From Virgibacillus proomii (GTDB lineage Bacteria > Bacillota > Bacilli > Bacillales > Amphibacillaceae), in the NCBI RefSeq assembly GCF_900162615.1, contig NZ_FUFN01000010.1, positions 1,680,149 to 1,744,148 on the forward strand: a stretch of DNA of 64,000 nt, in the 5' to 3' direction. Numbering within the stretch: position 1 is the first letter of the stretch; each line of letters starts with the position of its first letter. The notes beneath the pieces were generated by a model. That model ran no database searches, was not told where the DNA came from, and saw only the letters and a program-made list of their open reading frames with translations. Below, piece by piece: positions 48,651-56,988 of the stretch. The position numbers were made by a program, and so were the translations under genes.

Positions 48651-51407
48651 ATGGATTATAAAAATACGTTATTAATGCCAAAAACCGCATTCCCTATGCG
48701 AGGTAATTTACCTAATAAAGAACCAATTCGTCAAGCGGAATGGGAAGAGAAAAATTTATATCAAAAAAGTTTAAAGCGAACTGAGGATCGCCCTGCTTTT
48801 ATTTTGCATGATGGACCTCCTTATGCAAATGGTGATTTGCATATTGGTCATGCGCTTAACAAAATATTAAAAGATTTTATTACCCGTTATAAATCAATGA
48901 CGGGGTATTATGTACCTTATGTACCTGGTTGGGATACACACGGATTACCAATAGAAACAGCTTTAACTAAGAAGAAAAAAATTAATCGTAAAGAAATGAG
49001 CGTTGCAGAATTTCGTAAATTATGTGCAGAATATGCACTGGAACAGGTTGATAATCAACGTGATCAGTTTAAAAAGCTAGGGATTCGCGGTGATTGGGAT
49101 AACCCATATATTACGTTAACAAAAGATTACGAAGCGGCGCAAATAAAAGTTTTTGGAGAAATGGCGAAAAAGGGATATATCTATAAAGGCTTAAAACCTG
49201 TATACTGGTCTCCTTCTTCAGAATCAGCCCTTGCGGAAGCAGAAATTGAATATTATGATAAACGATCGCCATCTATTTATGTTGCTTTTGAAGTAACAGA
49301 TGGTAGAGGATTGCTGGAAGCTGGCGATAAAATTGTTATTTGGACAACAACTCCTTGGACCATACCTGCTAACTTAGGTATTTGTATACATCCGGAATTA
49401 GAGTATGTAGTAGTAGCTGTTGATGGTGAAAGGTACGTCGTTGGGCAAGCATTATTAGAAATGGTAGCGGAAGAATTAGAATGGAAAGATTATCAAATTG
49501 TTAAAACGTTCACGGGGGAAAAGGCAGATCGCATCGTTGCAAGACATCCATTCTATGATCGTGATTCACTTGTGATGCTAGGTAATCATGTTACAACAGA
49601 TGCCGGAACTGGTTGTGTTCATACAGCTCCTGGTCATGGGGAAGATGATTTCTATGTATCAAAACAATATGGAATTGAAGTTTTATGTCCGGTTGATGAA
49701 AAAGGTGTATTTACCGAGGAAGCTCCAGGATTTACAGGATTATTCTATGATAAGGCAAATAAAGTAATAACAGAAAAACTGGAAGAAGTCGGCGCCTTAT
49801 TAAAACTACAATTTATTACTCATTCCTATCCACATGATTGGCGGACGAAAAAGCCGACTATTTTTAGGGCGACTGCTCAATGGTTTGCTTCTATTAAAGA
49901 TTTCCGGCAAACGATTTTAGATGAAATTAAAAAGGTAAATTGGTATCCGCAATGGGGAGAAACTCGTTTATACAATATGGTTCGTGATCGTGAAGATTGG
50001 TGTATATCACGTCAACGTACATGGGGCGTACCAATTCCAGTAATTTATGCTGAAGATCAAACACCAATTATTACAGATGAGACGATTACCCATATTTCCA
50101 ATCTTTTCAGGGAGCATGGATCTAATATTTGGTTTGAATGGGATGCAAAAGATTTATTGCCGGAAGGTTTTACATCGGAGCACAGTCCAAATGGTGTTTT
50201 CACAAAAGAGACAGATATAATGGACGTTTGGTTTGATTCAGGATCATCACATGAGGCTGTTTTAATGGGTAGAGAAGATCATTATCGCCCTGCAGATATT
50301 TACTTGGAGGGAAGTGATCAATATCGCGGCTGGTTTAATTCTTCGTTGTCTACCTCTGTTGCAGTAACTGGAAAAGCACCTTATGAAACAGTTATCAGTC
50401 ACGGTTTTGCGTTGGATGGCGAAGGACGAAAAATGAGTAAGTCATTAGGAAATGTCATTCAGCCTGCAAAAGTTCAAAAGCAACTTGGTGCAGATATTTT
50501 ACGGCTTTGGGTTTCATCGGTTGACTATCAAGCAGATGTACGTATTTCTGATGATATTTTAAAACAAATTTCTGAAGCATATCGTAAAATTCGTAATACG
50601 ATTCGGTTTATGCTAGCTAATCTTGGAGATTTTAATCCATCTACCGATCGCATTCCATATGCGGAGTTAGAAGAAGTAGATAAATATATGCTGCATCGCT
50701 TTAAGAAGTTAGTAACAGATGTAAGACACAGCTATGAGAATTATGAGTTCTCTCCTGTTTTTCATCAAATTCATAATTTCTGTGCGGTAGATTTAAGTTC
50801 ATTTTATTTGGATTTTGCAAAGGATATCCTTTATATAGAGGCTGCTGATAATAAGCGCAGACGCAGTATTCAAACGGGTTACTATGAAATTTTGACCGCA
50901 CTTGTTAAATTACTGACTCCGATTATTCCACATACAGCGGATGAAGTATGGGAATACATTCCTGAGACGGAGGAAGAAAGTGTTCAATTAACAGATATAC
51001 CAAACCCTGAGGAAATGCCGGATTTTCAAGAAATTGCAGAGAAATGGGATCACTTTATGCTTGTGCGTGACGACGTATTAAAAGCGTTAGAAGAAGCGAG
51101 AAATGAAAAGGTAATTGGAAAATCGCTTGAAGCAAAGCTTATCATTATGCCAAAAGACGGACAAACGAAACAGGTATTGGAATCAATTGATGAGCTTCAT
51201 CAATATTTAATTGTTTCTGAAGTAGATTTGGTTCAAAAACTGGATGACGGGAAAAAGTATACGTATGTTGACGTTCATGTTGACAAACATCCTGGTGAAA
51301 AATGTGAACGTTGCTGGGTAGCTTCTCATACAGTTGGCGAAGTGAGTGAGCATCCAACACTTTGCTCTCGTTGTGCAACGATCGTCAAGGAAAATAATCT
51401 CGTTTAA
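48651..51407 (+). CDS. ileS: Isoleucyl-tRNA synthetase
   Basis: Class I aminoacyl-tRNA synthetase charging tRNA-Ile. The 918-residue protein has PYANGDLHIGHALNK with HIGH at 64-67, the editing (CP1) domain with WTTTPWTIPANLG (about 231-243) and GTGCVHTAPGHGEDD (about 321-335), KMSKS near 593-597, an anticodon-binding domain (about 640-790) and a C-terminal zinc site CERC...CSRC (Cys 885, 888, 905, 908). This is the bacterial (mupirocin-sensitive type I-like) architecture. AAGGAGG precedes the ATG. Controlled by the T-box upstream. Confidence 0.98.
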   Translation: MDYKNTLLMPKTAFPMRGNLPNKEPIRQAEWEEKNLYQKSLKRTEDRPAFILHDGPPYANGDLHIGHALNKILKDFITRYKSMTGYYVPYVPGWDTHGLPIETALTKKKKINRKEMSVAEFRKLCAEYALEQVDNQRDQFKKLGIRGDWDNPYITLTKDYEAAQIKVFGEMAKKGYIYKGLKPVYWSPSSESALAEAEIEYYDKRSPSIYVAFEVTDGRGLLEAGDKIVIWTTTPWTIPANLGICIHPELEYVVVAVDGERYVVGQALLEMVAEELEWKDYQIVKTFTGEKADRIVARHPFYDRDSLVMLGNHVTTDAGTGCVHTAPGHGEDDFYVSKQYGIEVLCPVDEKGVFTEEAPGFTGLFYDKANKVITEKLEEVGALLKLQFITHSYPHDWRTKKPTIFRATAQWFASIKDFRQTILDEIKKVNWYPQWGETRLYNMVRDREDWCISRQRTWGVPIPVIYAEDQTPIITDETITHISNLFREHGSNIWFEWDAKDLLPEGFTSEHSPNGVFTKETDIMDVWFDSGSSHEAVLMGREDHYRPADIYLEGSDQYRGWFNSSLSTSVAVTGKAPYETVISHGFALDGEGRKMSKSLGNVIQPAKVQKQLGADILRLWVSSVDYQADVRISDDILKQISEAYRKIRNTIRFMLANLGDFNPSTDRIPYAELEEVDKYMLHRFKKLVTDVRHSYENYEFSPVFHQIHNFCAVDLSSFYLDFAKDILYIEAADNKRRRSIQTGYYEILTALVKLLTPIIPHTADEVWEYIPETEEESVQLTDIPNPEEMPDFQEIAEKWDHFMLVRDDVLKALEEARNEKVIGKSLEAKLIIMPKDGQTKQVLESIDELHQYLIVSEVDLVQKLDDGKKYTYVDVHVDKHPGEKCERCWVASHTVGEVSEHPTLCSRCATIVKENNLV

Positions 51408-51411
51408 TGAT

Positions 51412-51451
51412 GAAAAGGTTAAATTCCAGAACAGGGAATTTAACCTTTTTG
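51412..51451 (+). terminator. Intrinsic terminator after ileS
   Basis: Perfect arms AAAAGGTTAAATTCC and GGAATTTAACCTTTT with a short loop, followed by T. It begins a few bases after the stop codon; A-richness of the left arm may make it bidirectional. Confidence 0.93.
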
Positions 51452-51480
51452 AGTGTCTGGGAACCTATATTTGTTTTTAA

Positions 51481-52073
51481 CATGGTGGATAACATTTTTG
51501 AAAAAGGCTTTGTCTAGCTTAAGCGCTCGAGCGACTAGCCAACTTCGATCTCCTTTAGATAAGTCAACATCTGCTTAAATCTAAAGGAAGGCGACCAAAA
51601 ACGGGCTTGTCGATCAGGCGTCGCCATACCCCTGTTTTAGAGGTATGTTTTCTTTTCCCGGATGTAAGGCTCCGTATTTTTCTCAATTCAAAAATGTGTT
51701 AATAATGTTGCAAACAAGATGAGAGAAACGGCTCCTAAATCCCCGATTCGTTCATCTAACATTTCTTGGGAAAAGCATTCCAAGAAATGAAGTTTCACTT
51801 TATCCCGGATGTAAGGCGCCGTACTTCCCGCCTTTGAAAAATTTGCTTATTTTTTGCGAACTTTTGAGAGAAACGGTTTTAATTTACCGATTCGTTCGGT
51901 GGACAGGACAAGAAAGGCTTTGGCAGCAATACACCGCACGCAGAAAAAGTGTCCGTCTTTTTCAAGGACAGTGACACATCGAGGTTTTTCAAGGAGAAAA
52001 GAATGTCTTTTTACTCTATCTCGAAGCTCACTAATTTGTACATCGCTAATCGAACGCTTCTTGCTTTTGTTTT
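51481..52073 (+). repeat. Longest composite repeat: C-B-hairpin-B-D (gap 51408-52243)
   Basis: Order: C (51481-51655) with TCTAGCTTAAGCGCTCGA and the GCGACC/GGCGTCGC region; B 5' module (51656-51750); CCCCGATTCGTTCATCTAAC; hairpin ATTTCTTGGGAA/TTCCAAGAAAT (about 51763-51791) with AAGTTTCACTTTATCCCGG; a second B 5' module (51803-51880); then D (51890-52073) with GGACAGGACAAGAAAGGC, CACGCAGAAAAAGTG and the end TCGAACGCTTCTTGCTTTTG. Outer ends AAGCGCTCGA and TCGAACGCTT nearly pair. From 52074 to 52243 only AT-rich leader is seen. Confidence 0.78.
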
Positions 52074-52243
52074 CACTGGTTTGTTTTTAGTTACGTGTTT
52101 TTTCTTAATTATTATCCATGCATAAAGAATAAAATACGAATACCTTCTGAGTTGGATCTTAGTTTATGTGAAAATTAATTGCTATTTTTACTCGTAACGG
52201 TTACCATAAAAAAGACAGATCACAAAAGTTCGGAGGAAAAGTA

Positions 52244-52714
52244 ATGTATTGGTATTATGTCATCGCACTACTTATTATCGTAGTAGACCAAGCCACAAAA
52301 TGGGTGATTGTGAAAACAATGGAGCTCGGGGAACAACGTACGATCATTGATGGATTTTTTTACATAACGTCCCACCGAAATACAGGAGCAGCATGGGGCA
52401 TATTGCAAGGGCAAATGATGTTTTTTTATATTGTCACCGTGATCGTTATTATTGGCGTTGTTTACTATATGCAAACCTATGCAAAAGAAAGTAAGCTTTT
52501 AGCACTAGCTTTAAGCTTGGTATTAGGAGGAGCTATTGGTAACTTTATTGACCGGCTGTTTCGGAAAGAAGTTGTAGATTTTTTTGACTTCATTATTATT
52601 GGCTATGATTTTCCAATTTTTAATATAGCTGATTCCGGTTTAGTTGTCGGAGTGTTTCTTCTTATTATTGCCATGTTTATCGATGAACGAAAGAAGGGAA
52701 AAGTACAATCATGA
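52244..52714 (+). CDS. lspA: Lipoprotein signal peptidase (signal peptidase II)
   Basis: Membrane aspartic protease that removes signal peptides from prolipoproteins. The 156-residue protein has four helices and the family motifs VVDQATKWVI (about 12-21), RNTGAAWGIL (about 46-55), GGAIGNFIDRLFRKEVVDFF (about 94-113, catalytic Asp in NFIDR) and FNIADSGLVVG (about 125-135, second Asp). TTCGGAGGA precedes the ATG. The end overlaps the next gene by four bases (ATGA), as in B. subtilis; the dksA-like ylyA before it there is missing. Confidence 0.97.
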   Translation: MYWYYVIALLIIVVDQATKWVIVKTMELGEQRTIIDGFFYITSHRNTGAAWGILQGQMMFFYIVTVIVIIGVVYYMQTYAKESKLLALALSLVLGGAIGNFIDRLFRKEVVDFFDFIIIGYDFPIFNIADSGLVVGVFLLIIAMFIDERKKGKVQS

Positions 52715-53622
52715 CAGTAAATAAACATATCGTATCAGAAGAACAGCATCAAAGCCGAATCGATAAACTGTTAGCTGATTTGAATAAAGAAGCATCCCGT
52801 TCAAAAGTACAAGCGTGGATAGCGGACAAACTTGTTACTGTGAATGATGACCTAGTGAAAGCAAATTATAAATGTCAACAAGGGGATGTGATCCAATGGA
52901 AGATCCCCAAAATTGAGCCATTAGAATTAATTCCCCAAGCAATTGATTTGGATATCGTCTACGAAGACAATGATATCCTAGTTGTTAATAAACCAAAGGG
53001 AATGGTCGTTCATCCATCTGTTGGTCATCAGCAAGGTACATTAGTAAATGCACTGCTTTTTCATTGTCAAAAATTATCGCAAATCAATGGAAAAGAGCGA
53101 CCGGGAATTGTGCACCGAATTGATAAAGACACGAGTGGTTTATTAGTTGTTGCCAAACATGATGAAGCACATATTCATTTAGCTGACCAATTGTCTAATA
53201 AAACAATGAAACGAACGTACCAAGCGGTTGTACATGGGCAAATCCCGCATGAAAATGGGATAATTGATGCACCAATTGGCAGAGATCCAAAAGAGAGACA
53301 AAAAATGGCTGTAGTACAAAATGGAAAACGAGCAGTTACTCATTTTCGTGTGATCGAAAGCTATCCGGATTTCACGCATATTGAATGCCAGCTGGAAACA
53401 GGAAGAACTCACCAAATTCGTGTTCATATGAAATACATCGGCTATCCGATTGTAGGAGATCCTAAGTATGGGCCGAGAAAAACATTGAACGCAAACGGGC
53501 AAGTATTGCATGCTAAAGAACTAAGCTTTTATCATCCGACTACAGAGGAAAAGTTACATTTTGTCGTAGATTTACCAAAATATTTTCAAGAAATCATTGC
53601 TTACATTCGTAAAATGTATTGA
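52711..53622 (+). CDS. ylyB: RluD-family 23S rRNA pseudouridine synthase (YlyB)
   Basis: A 303-residue pseudouridine synthase: N-terminal S4 domain (about 12-75: QSRIDKLLADLNKEASRSKV) and RluA/RluD catalytic domain with PGIVHRIDKDTSGLLVVAK (about 131-149; catalytic Asp in HRIDKDTSG) and GRTHQIRVHMKYIGYPIVGDPKYG-type segment (about 231-254). It likely modifies helix 69 or a related site of 23S rRNA. Translationally coupled to lspA by ATGA overlap. The pyr promoter overlaps its stop codon. Confidence 0.94.
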   Translation: MTVNKHIVSEEQHQSRIDKLLADLNKEASRSKVQAWIADKLVTVNDDLVKANYKCQQGDVIQWKIPKIEPLELIPQAIDLDIVYEDNDILVVNKPKGMVVHPSVGHQQGTLVNALLFHCQKLSQINGKERPGIVHRIDKDTSGLLVVAKHDEAHIHLADQLSNKTMKRTYQAVVHGQIPHENGIIDAPIGRDPKERQKMAVVQNGKRAVTHFRVIESYPDFTHIECQLETGRTHQIRVHMKYIGYPIVGDPKYGPRKTLNANGQVLHAKELSFYHPTTEEKLHFVVDLPKYFQEIIAYIRKMY

Positions 53623-53647
53623 CAAACGATCAAGGATTTGTCATAAT
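53619..53647 (+). promoter_or_regulatory. Sigma-A promoter of the pyr operon
   Basis: Consensus TTGACA (53619-53624), 17 bases, CATAAT (53642-53647). It overlaps the ylyB stop codon and leads into the first PyrR attenuator. Confidence 0.85.
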
Positions 53648-53670
53648 AAAACAGATAAATACAATATGTT

Positions 53671-53761
53671 CCTTTAATAATAGTCCAGCGAGGCTAAAAA
53701 GGTTGCGGAATGATATGGTAAAATCTAATCCTTTTTTCCTCATGGAAAAAAGGATTTTTTG
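53671..53761 (+). promoter_or_regulatory. PyrR attenuator 1 (upstream of pyrR)
   Basis: PyrR-binding loop AGTCCAGCGAGGCT (53682-53695), matching the ARUCCNGNGAGRYU consensus, inside a CCTT/AAGG stem, followed by the terminator AATCCTTTTTTCC/GGAAAAAAGGATT (53727-53756) with six T. UMP-bound PyrR stabilises the binding loop and favours termination. Repeat A copy 8 begins right after the T-tract. Confidence 0.92.
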
Positions 53762-53851
53762 CACTATAGGAAAGTATAAAATTTTAGGGTTTATAGTATA
53801 AGAAAAACTACGGCTTTCGCTAAGGAGTTGGCGATAAGCCAAGTTTTTCTA
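53762..53851 (+). repeat. Repeat family A, copy 8 (after PyrR attenuator 1)
   Basis: A 90-bp A copy starting directly after the attenuator T-tract (TTTTTTGCACTATAGG). One G replaces a common base (GGAGTTGGCGATAAGCC), so the 3' hairpin stem is GTTGGC/GCCAAG, with TTTTTCTA. It lies on the read-through transcript before pyrR. Confidence 0.88.
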
Positions 53852-53950
53852 ACATATCTAGGGAAGCTATATCCGTTTTTATATTGGAATAGGAGCAATA
53901 TTTATCGCTATTTGATTTATAAAAGTTGACTTAATTAGAAGGATAGGACG

Positions 53951-54505
53951 GTGGAGCAAATGAAGAAAAAAGCAGATCTCTTAGATAGAGCAGCAATTAA
54001 TCGCGCGTTAACAAGAATTGCTCATGAAATACTGGAGAAGAACAAAGGCGGCGACGATTTAGTTCTTGTTGGCATAAAAACACGGGGTGTACCGATAACA
54101 AAGCGACTACAAGAGAAAATAAACAAAATTGAAAATATTGATGTTCCCGTAGGTGAGTTAGATATTACCTTATATCGTGATGATTTAGACAAAGTGACAG
54201 AAAATGAAGAGCCGGATCTAAAGGCGGCAAATATTCCAACAGATATAAATGGAAAAAAAGTAGTATTGCTAGATGATGTTCTATATACAGGACGAACGGT
54301 TCGTGCTGCGATGGATGCAGTTATGGATCTTGGCAGACCTGCACAGATTCAATTAGCAGTGCTTGTAGATAGAGGGCATCGCGAATTGCCAATTCGTGCA
54401 GATTACGTAGGAAAAAATATTCCAACATCTGAAAAAGAAATTATTATGGTAAAACTAAAAGAAGTTGATAATACCGAAGATACGGTAAGCATTTTTGAAA
54501 AATAG
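53951..54505 (+). CDS. pyrR: PyrR, pyr operon attenuation protein / uracil phosphoribosyltransferase
   Basis: RNA-binding regulator of pyr genes with weak UPRTase activity. The 184-residue phosphoribosyltransferase-fold protein has ALTRIAHEILEKNKG (about 16-30), VGIKTRGVPITKRL (about 37-50), DITLYRDDLDKV (about 73-84), the PRPP loop VVLLDDVLYTGRTVRA (about 103-118) and DRGHRELPIRADYVGKNIPT (about 137-156), all PyrR features. Start is GTG with AAGGA seven bases upstream; an ATG three codons later would fit family length but has poor spacing. Confidence 0.96.
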   Translation: MEQMKKKADLLDRAAINRALTRIAHEILEKNKGGDDLVLVGIKTRGVPITKRLQEKINKIENIDVPVGELDITLYRDDLDKVTENEEPDLKAANIPTDINGKKVVLLDDVLYTGRTVRAAMDAVMDLGRPAQIQLAVLVDRGHRELPIRADYVGKNIPTSEKEIIMVKLKEVDNTEDTVSIFEK

Positions 54506-54530
54506 GCGGTTGAAATGAAATATGAATAAA

Positions 54531-54627
54531 CCTTTAATCAGGTACGAGAGATCTGAAAGGTTGAAAAGATATACGTGTGCTTAGCCCACGTTTACCTCTT
54601 TGCGACCTTTTGCAAAGAGGTTTTTTA
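54531..54627 (+). promoter_or_regulatory. PyrR attenuator 2 (pyrR-pyrB spacer), variant binding loop
   Basis: CCTTTAATCAGG/ATCTGAAAGG form a stem capped by TACGAGAG; the loop keeps NGNGAG of the PyrR consensus but has AC where UCC is usual. It is followed by the terminator ACCTCTTTGC/GCAAAGAGGT (54594-54621) with T-tract. In B. subtilis this spacer holds pyrP and its own attenuators; here only one attenuator remains and no pyrP. Confidence 0.78.
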
Positions 54628-54639
54628 CTTGTCAGAAAT

Positions 54640-54805
54640 CATATCTGCTTTACATGGTGGCTATCCTTTTTGAAAAGTAGCGAATCGTTATAAGGCAAAG
54701 GGTGGTGCTAGCTAAGTTGTTTTTCATCCCGATCTAAGCGGCTGTAAACGCTGCTTCAAGAGGGATAAAGGAAAATCAACATGGAATGAAGTTTCACTTG
54801 ATAGA
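54640..54805 (+). repeat. Degenerate B-type fragments before pyrB (gap 54506-54827)
   Basis: Fragments of C/B: CATGGTGGCTATCC, TTTTTGAAAAGTAGCG and the B end GGAATGAAGTTTCACTTGAT. ATCCCGATCTAAGCG may be the decayed B start. No gene or promoter is seen; the region is inside the pyr operon behind attenuator 2. Confidence 0.42.
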
Positions 54806-54827
54806 AAAGGTATAAGGAGGGCAAGCT

Positions 54828-55769
54828 ATGCGACACTTTATTTCTCTTAACGAATGGAATGAAGAAGAAATTATTCATTTATTACAGACGGCAGAGCATT
54901 ATCGTAAGGAGCAGCTGACTTTAAAAAAACAGCTCTTTGCAGCTAATTTATTCTTTGAACCAAGCACACGCACAAAAATGAGCTTTTCTGTAGCTGAACG
55001 CAGACTGGGGATGGATGTATTGGATTTTAATGTCGAACATTCCAGTACACAAAAAGGAGAGTCATTGTACGACACAGCCAAAACATTTGAAGCAATTGGA
55101 GCTAACTTATTAGTAATTCGCCATCGCGACGACCACTGGATAGAAGAAATAGGAAATCATTTTTCGCTTCCAATTATTAATGCGGGTGCTGGCAAAAAAG
55201 AACACCCAACACAGTGTTTACTTGATATATTAACGATCTATCAAGAGTATCAACAATTTAAAGGTCTTAATATTGTGATTGCCGGAGATATTTCGCATAG
55301 TCGTGTAGCTAAATCAAACGCATATACATTACAAAAACTAGGGGCTAATGTTTATCTAACTGCAGCGAATGACTGGCAGGATAAATCACTTGATTTTCCC
55401 TACATTTCCATAGATCAAGCAGTACAAATTAGTGATGTTCTCATGCTTCTCCGTATTCAGCATGAAAGACATGAAACAGCATATATACAGGAATCGTATT
55501 TACAGCAATTCGGATTAACAAAAAGACGAGAAAAAGCAATGAAGCCTCATGCAATCGTACTACATCCAGCACCAGTTAATCGCAATGTGGAAATTGATTC
55601 GGATTTAGTAGAATGTGAACGTTCAAGAATTTTTAAGCAAATGAACAATGGGGTTTATGTTCGTATGGCAATTATTGTGAAATTATTACAAGAGTGGGGG
55701 ATTATTGATGAAGCGATTGTTGAAAAACGTCAACAGCCTATTAACTACAGGGGAGTTAGTTGTTCGTGA
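54828..55769 (+). CDS. pyrB: Aspartate carbamoyltransferase, catalytic chain
   Basis: Second step of pyrimidine synthesis: carbamoyl phosphate plus aspartate to N-carbamoylaspartate. The 313-residue protein has the carbamoyl-phosphate motif FFEPSTRTKMSF (about 43-54), HRDDHW loop, INAGAGKKEHPTQCLLD (about 119-135), GDISHSRVAKSNAYTL (about 151-166) and LHPAPVNRNVEID (about 245-257). No regulatory chain is nearby, as usual in Bacillus. The C-terminus is several residues longer than B. subtilis PyrB and overlaps the pyrC start by 62 bases. AAGGAGGG precedes the ATG. Confidence 0.97.
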   Translation: MRHFISLNEWNEEEIIHLLQTAEHYRKEQLTLKKQLFAANLFFEPSTRTKMSFSVAERRLGMDVLDFNVEHSSTQKGESLYDTAKTFEAIGANLLVIRHRDDHWIEEIGNHFSLPIINAGAGKKEHPTQCLLDILTIYQEYQQFKGLNIVIAGDISHSRVAKSNAYTLQKLGANVYLTAANDWQDKSLDFPYISIDQAVQISDVLMLLRIQHERHETAYIQESYLQQFGLTKRREKAMKPHAIVLHPAPVNRNVEIDSDLVECERSRIFKQMNNGVYVRMAIIVKLLQEWGIIDEAIVEKRQQPINYRGVSCS

Positions 55770-56988
55770 CATTCTTATAGAAGATGGAAAGTTTAAAAGA
55801 ATGGATGGAGAAATTAATGAAGCGGCTGATGAAATAATTCATGGAAGTGGGAAGTTAGCAGTACCCGGATTTATCGATGTTCATGTCCATTTACGAGAAC
55901 CTGGTGGTGAACATAAGGAAACGATTAAAACCGGTACAAAAGCAGCAGCACGAGGAGGATATACTACTGTTTGTACAATGCCAAATACAAATCCAGTACC
56001 TGATAATGTCGCTAAAATTCAAGCATTACAGGAAAAGATTAAGCAGGATGCGGATATCCGCGTTTTACCATATGCTTCGATTACGAAGCAGTTATGTGGT
56101 GATCAATTAACAGATATAAGTGCATTAGCGAATCAAGGTGTATTCGCATTCACAGATGATGGTGTTGGTATTCAATCAGCACATATGATGTTTGAAGCTA
56201 TGAAACTGGCTAAAGCAAATCATAAAGCGATTGTTGCTCATTGTGAAGATAATTCCCTTGTCTATGGGGGAGTGATTCACGATGGAGAAGTTAGTAAGCG
56301 ACTGAAGCTACCAGGCATTCCTTCGGTGAGTGAATCGGTACAAATTGCTAGAGATGTTTTACTAGCTGAGGCAACGGGCTGTCACTATCATGTCTGTCAT
56401 GTTAGTACCAAAGAATCCGTTCGGGTAATCCGCAATGCGAAAAAAGCTGGAATTCATGTTACTGCAGAGGTCACCCCACATCACTTATTGTTAAATGAGG
56501 AAGCTATTGCGACAGACGACACAAACTATAAAATGAACCCGCCATTACGAGCAAAAGAAGATCAAGTGGCTTTATTAGATGGATTATTAGATGGGACGAT
56601 CGATTTTATTGCAACCGATCATGCGCCACATGCGGTAGAAGAAAAACAGCAAGGTATGTTACAATCCCCTTTTGGAATTGTTGGTTTAGAGCATGCCTTT
56701 TCCCTACTTTATACGAAGCTTGTCTTAACTAAAAAAGTAAGTCTACGGCAATTAATTAATTGGTTAACTATAAAGCCAGCAAGTGTTTTTAATTTACCTT
56801 ATGGTCGTCTAAAAGAAGGCTGTAGTGCAGATCTAACCGTTATTGATTTAGAAAAAACGAAAAAAATCGATAAACACGACCTATACTCAAAAGGGAAAAA
56901 TACGCCGTTTGATGGATGGAAGGTACAAGGAATTCCGGTATTAACGATCGCAGCAGGCAAGATAGCATATAGGGAGGAGCTAAGATGA
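55708..56988 (+). CDS. pyrC: Dihydroorotase
   Basis: Third step: cyclises carbamoylaspartate to dihydroorotate. The 426-residue amidohydrolase has the zinc motif GFIDVHVHLREPGGEHKET (about 52-70), CTMPNTNPVPD (about 90-100), VAHCEDNSLV (about 171-180), HYHVCHVSTKESV (about 224-236) and FIATDHAPHAVEEK (about 297-310, catalytic Asp). Start: ATG with GTGGGGGA about seven bases upstream; a TTG one codon earlier is possible. It overlaps the end of pyrB by 62 bases in a different frame. The stop overlaps pyrAA (ATGA). Confidence 0.96.
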   Translation: MKRLLKNVNSLLTTGELVVRDILIEDGKFKRMDGEINEAADEIIHGSGKLAVPGFIDVHVHLREPGGEHKETIKTGTKAAARGGYTTVCTMPNTNPVPDNVAKIQALQEKIKQDADIRVLPYASITKQLCGDQLTDISALANQGVFAFTDDGVGIQSAHMMFEAMKLAKANHKAIVAHCEDNSLVYGGVIHDGEVSKRLKLPGIPSVSESVQIARDVLLAEATGCHYHVCHVSTKESVRVIRNAKKAGIHVTAEVTPHHLLLNEEAIATDDTNYKMNPPLRAKEDQVALLDGLLDGTIDFIATDHAPHAVEEKQQGMLQSPFGIVGLEHAFSLLYTKLVLTKKVSLRQLINWLTIKPASVFNLPYGRLKEGCSADLTVIDLEKTKKIDKHDLYSKGKNTPFDGWKVQGIPVLTIAAGKIAYREELR

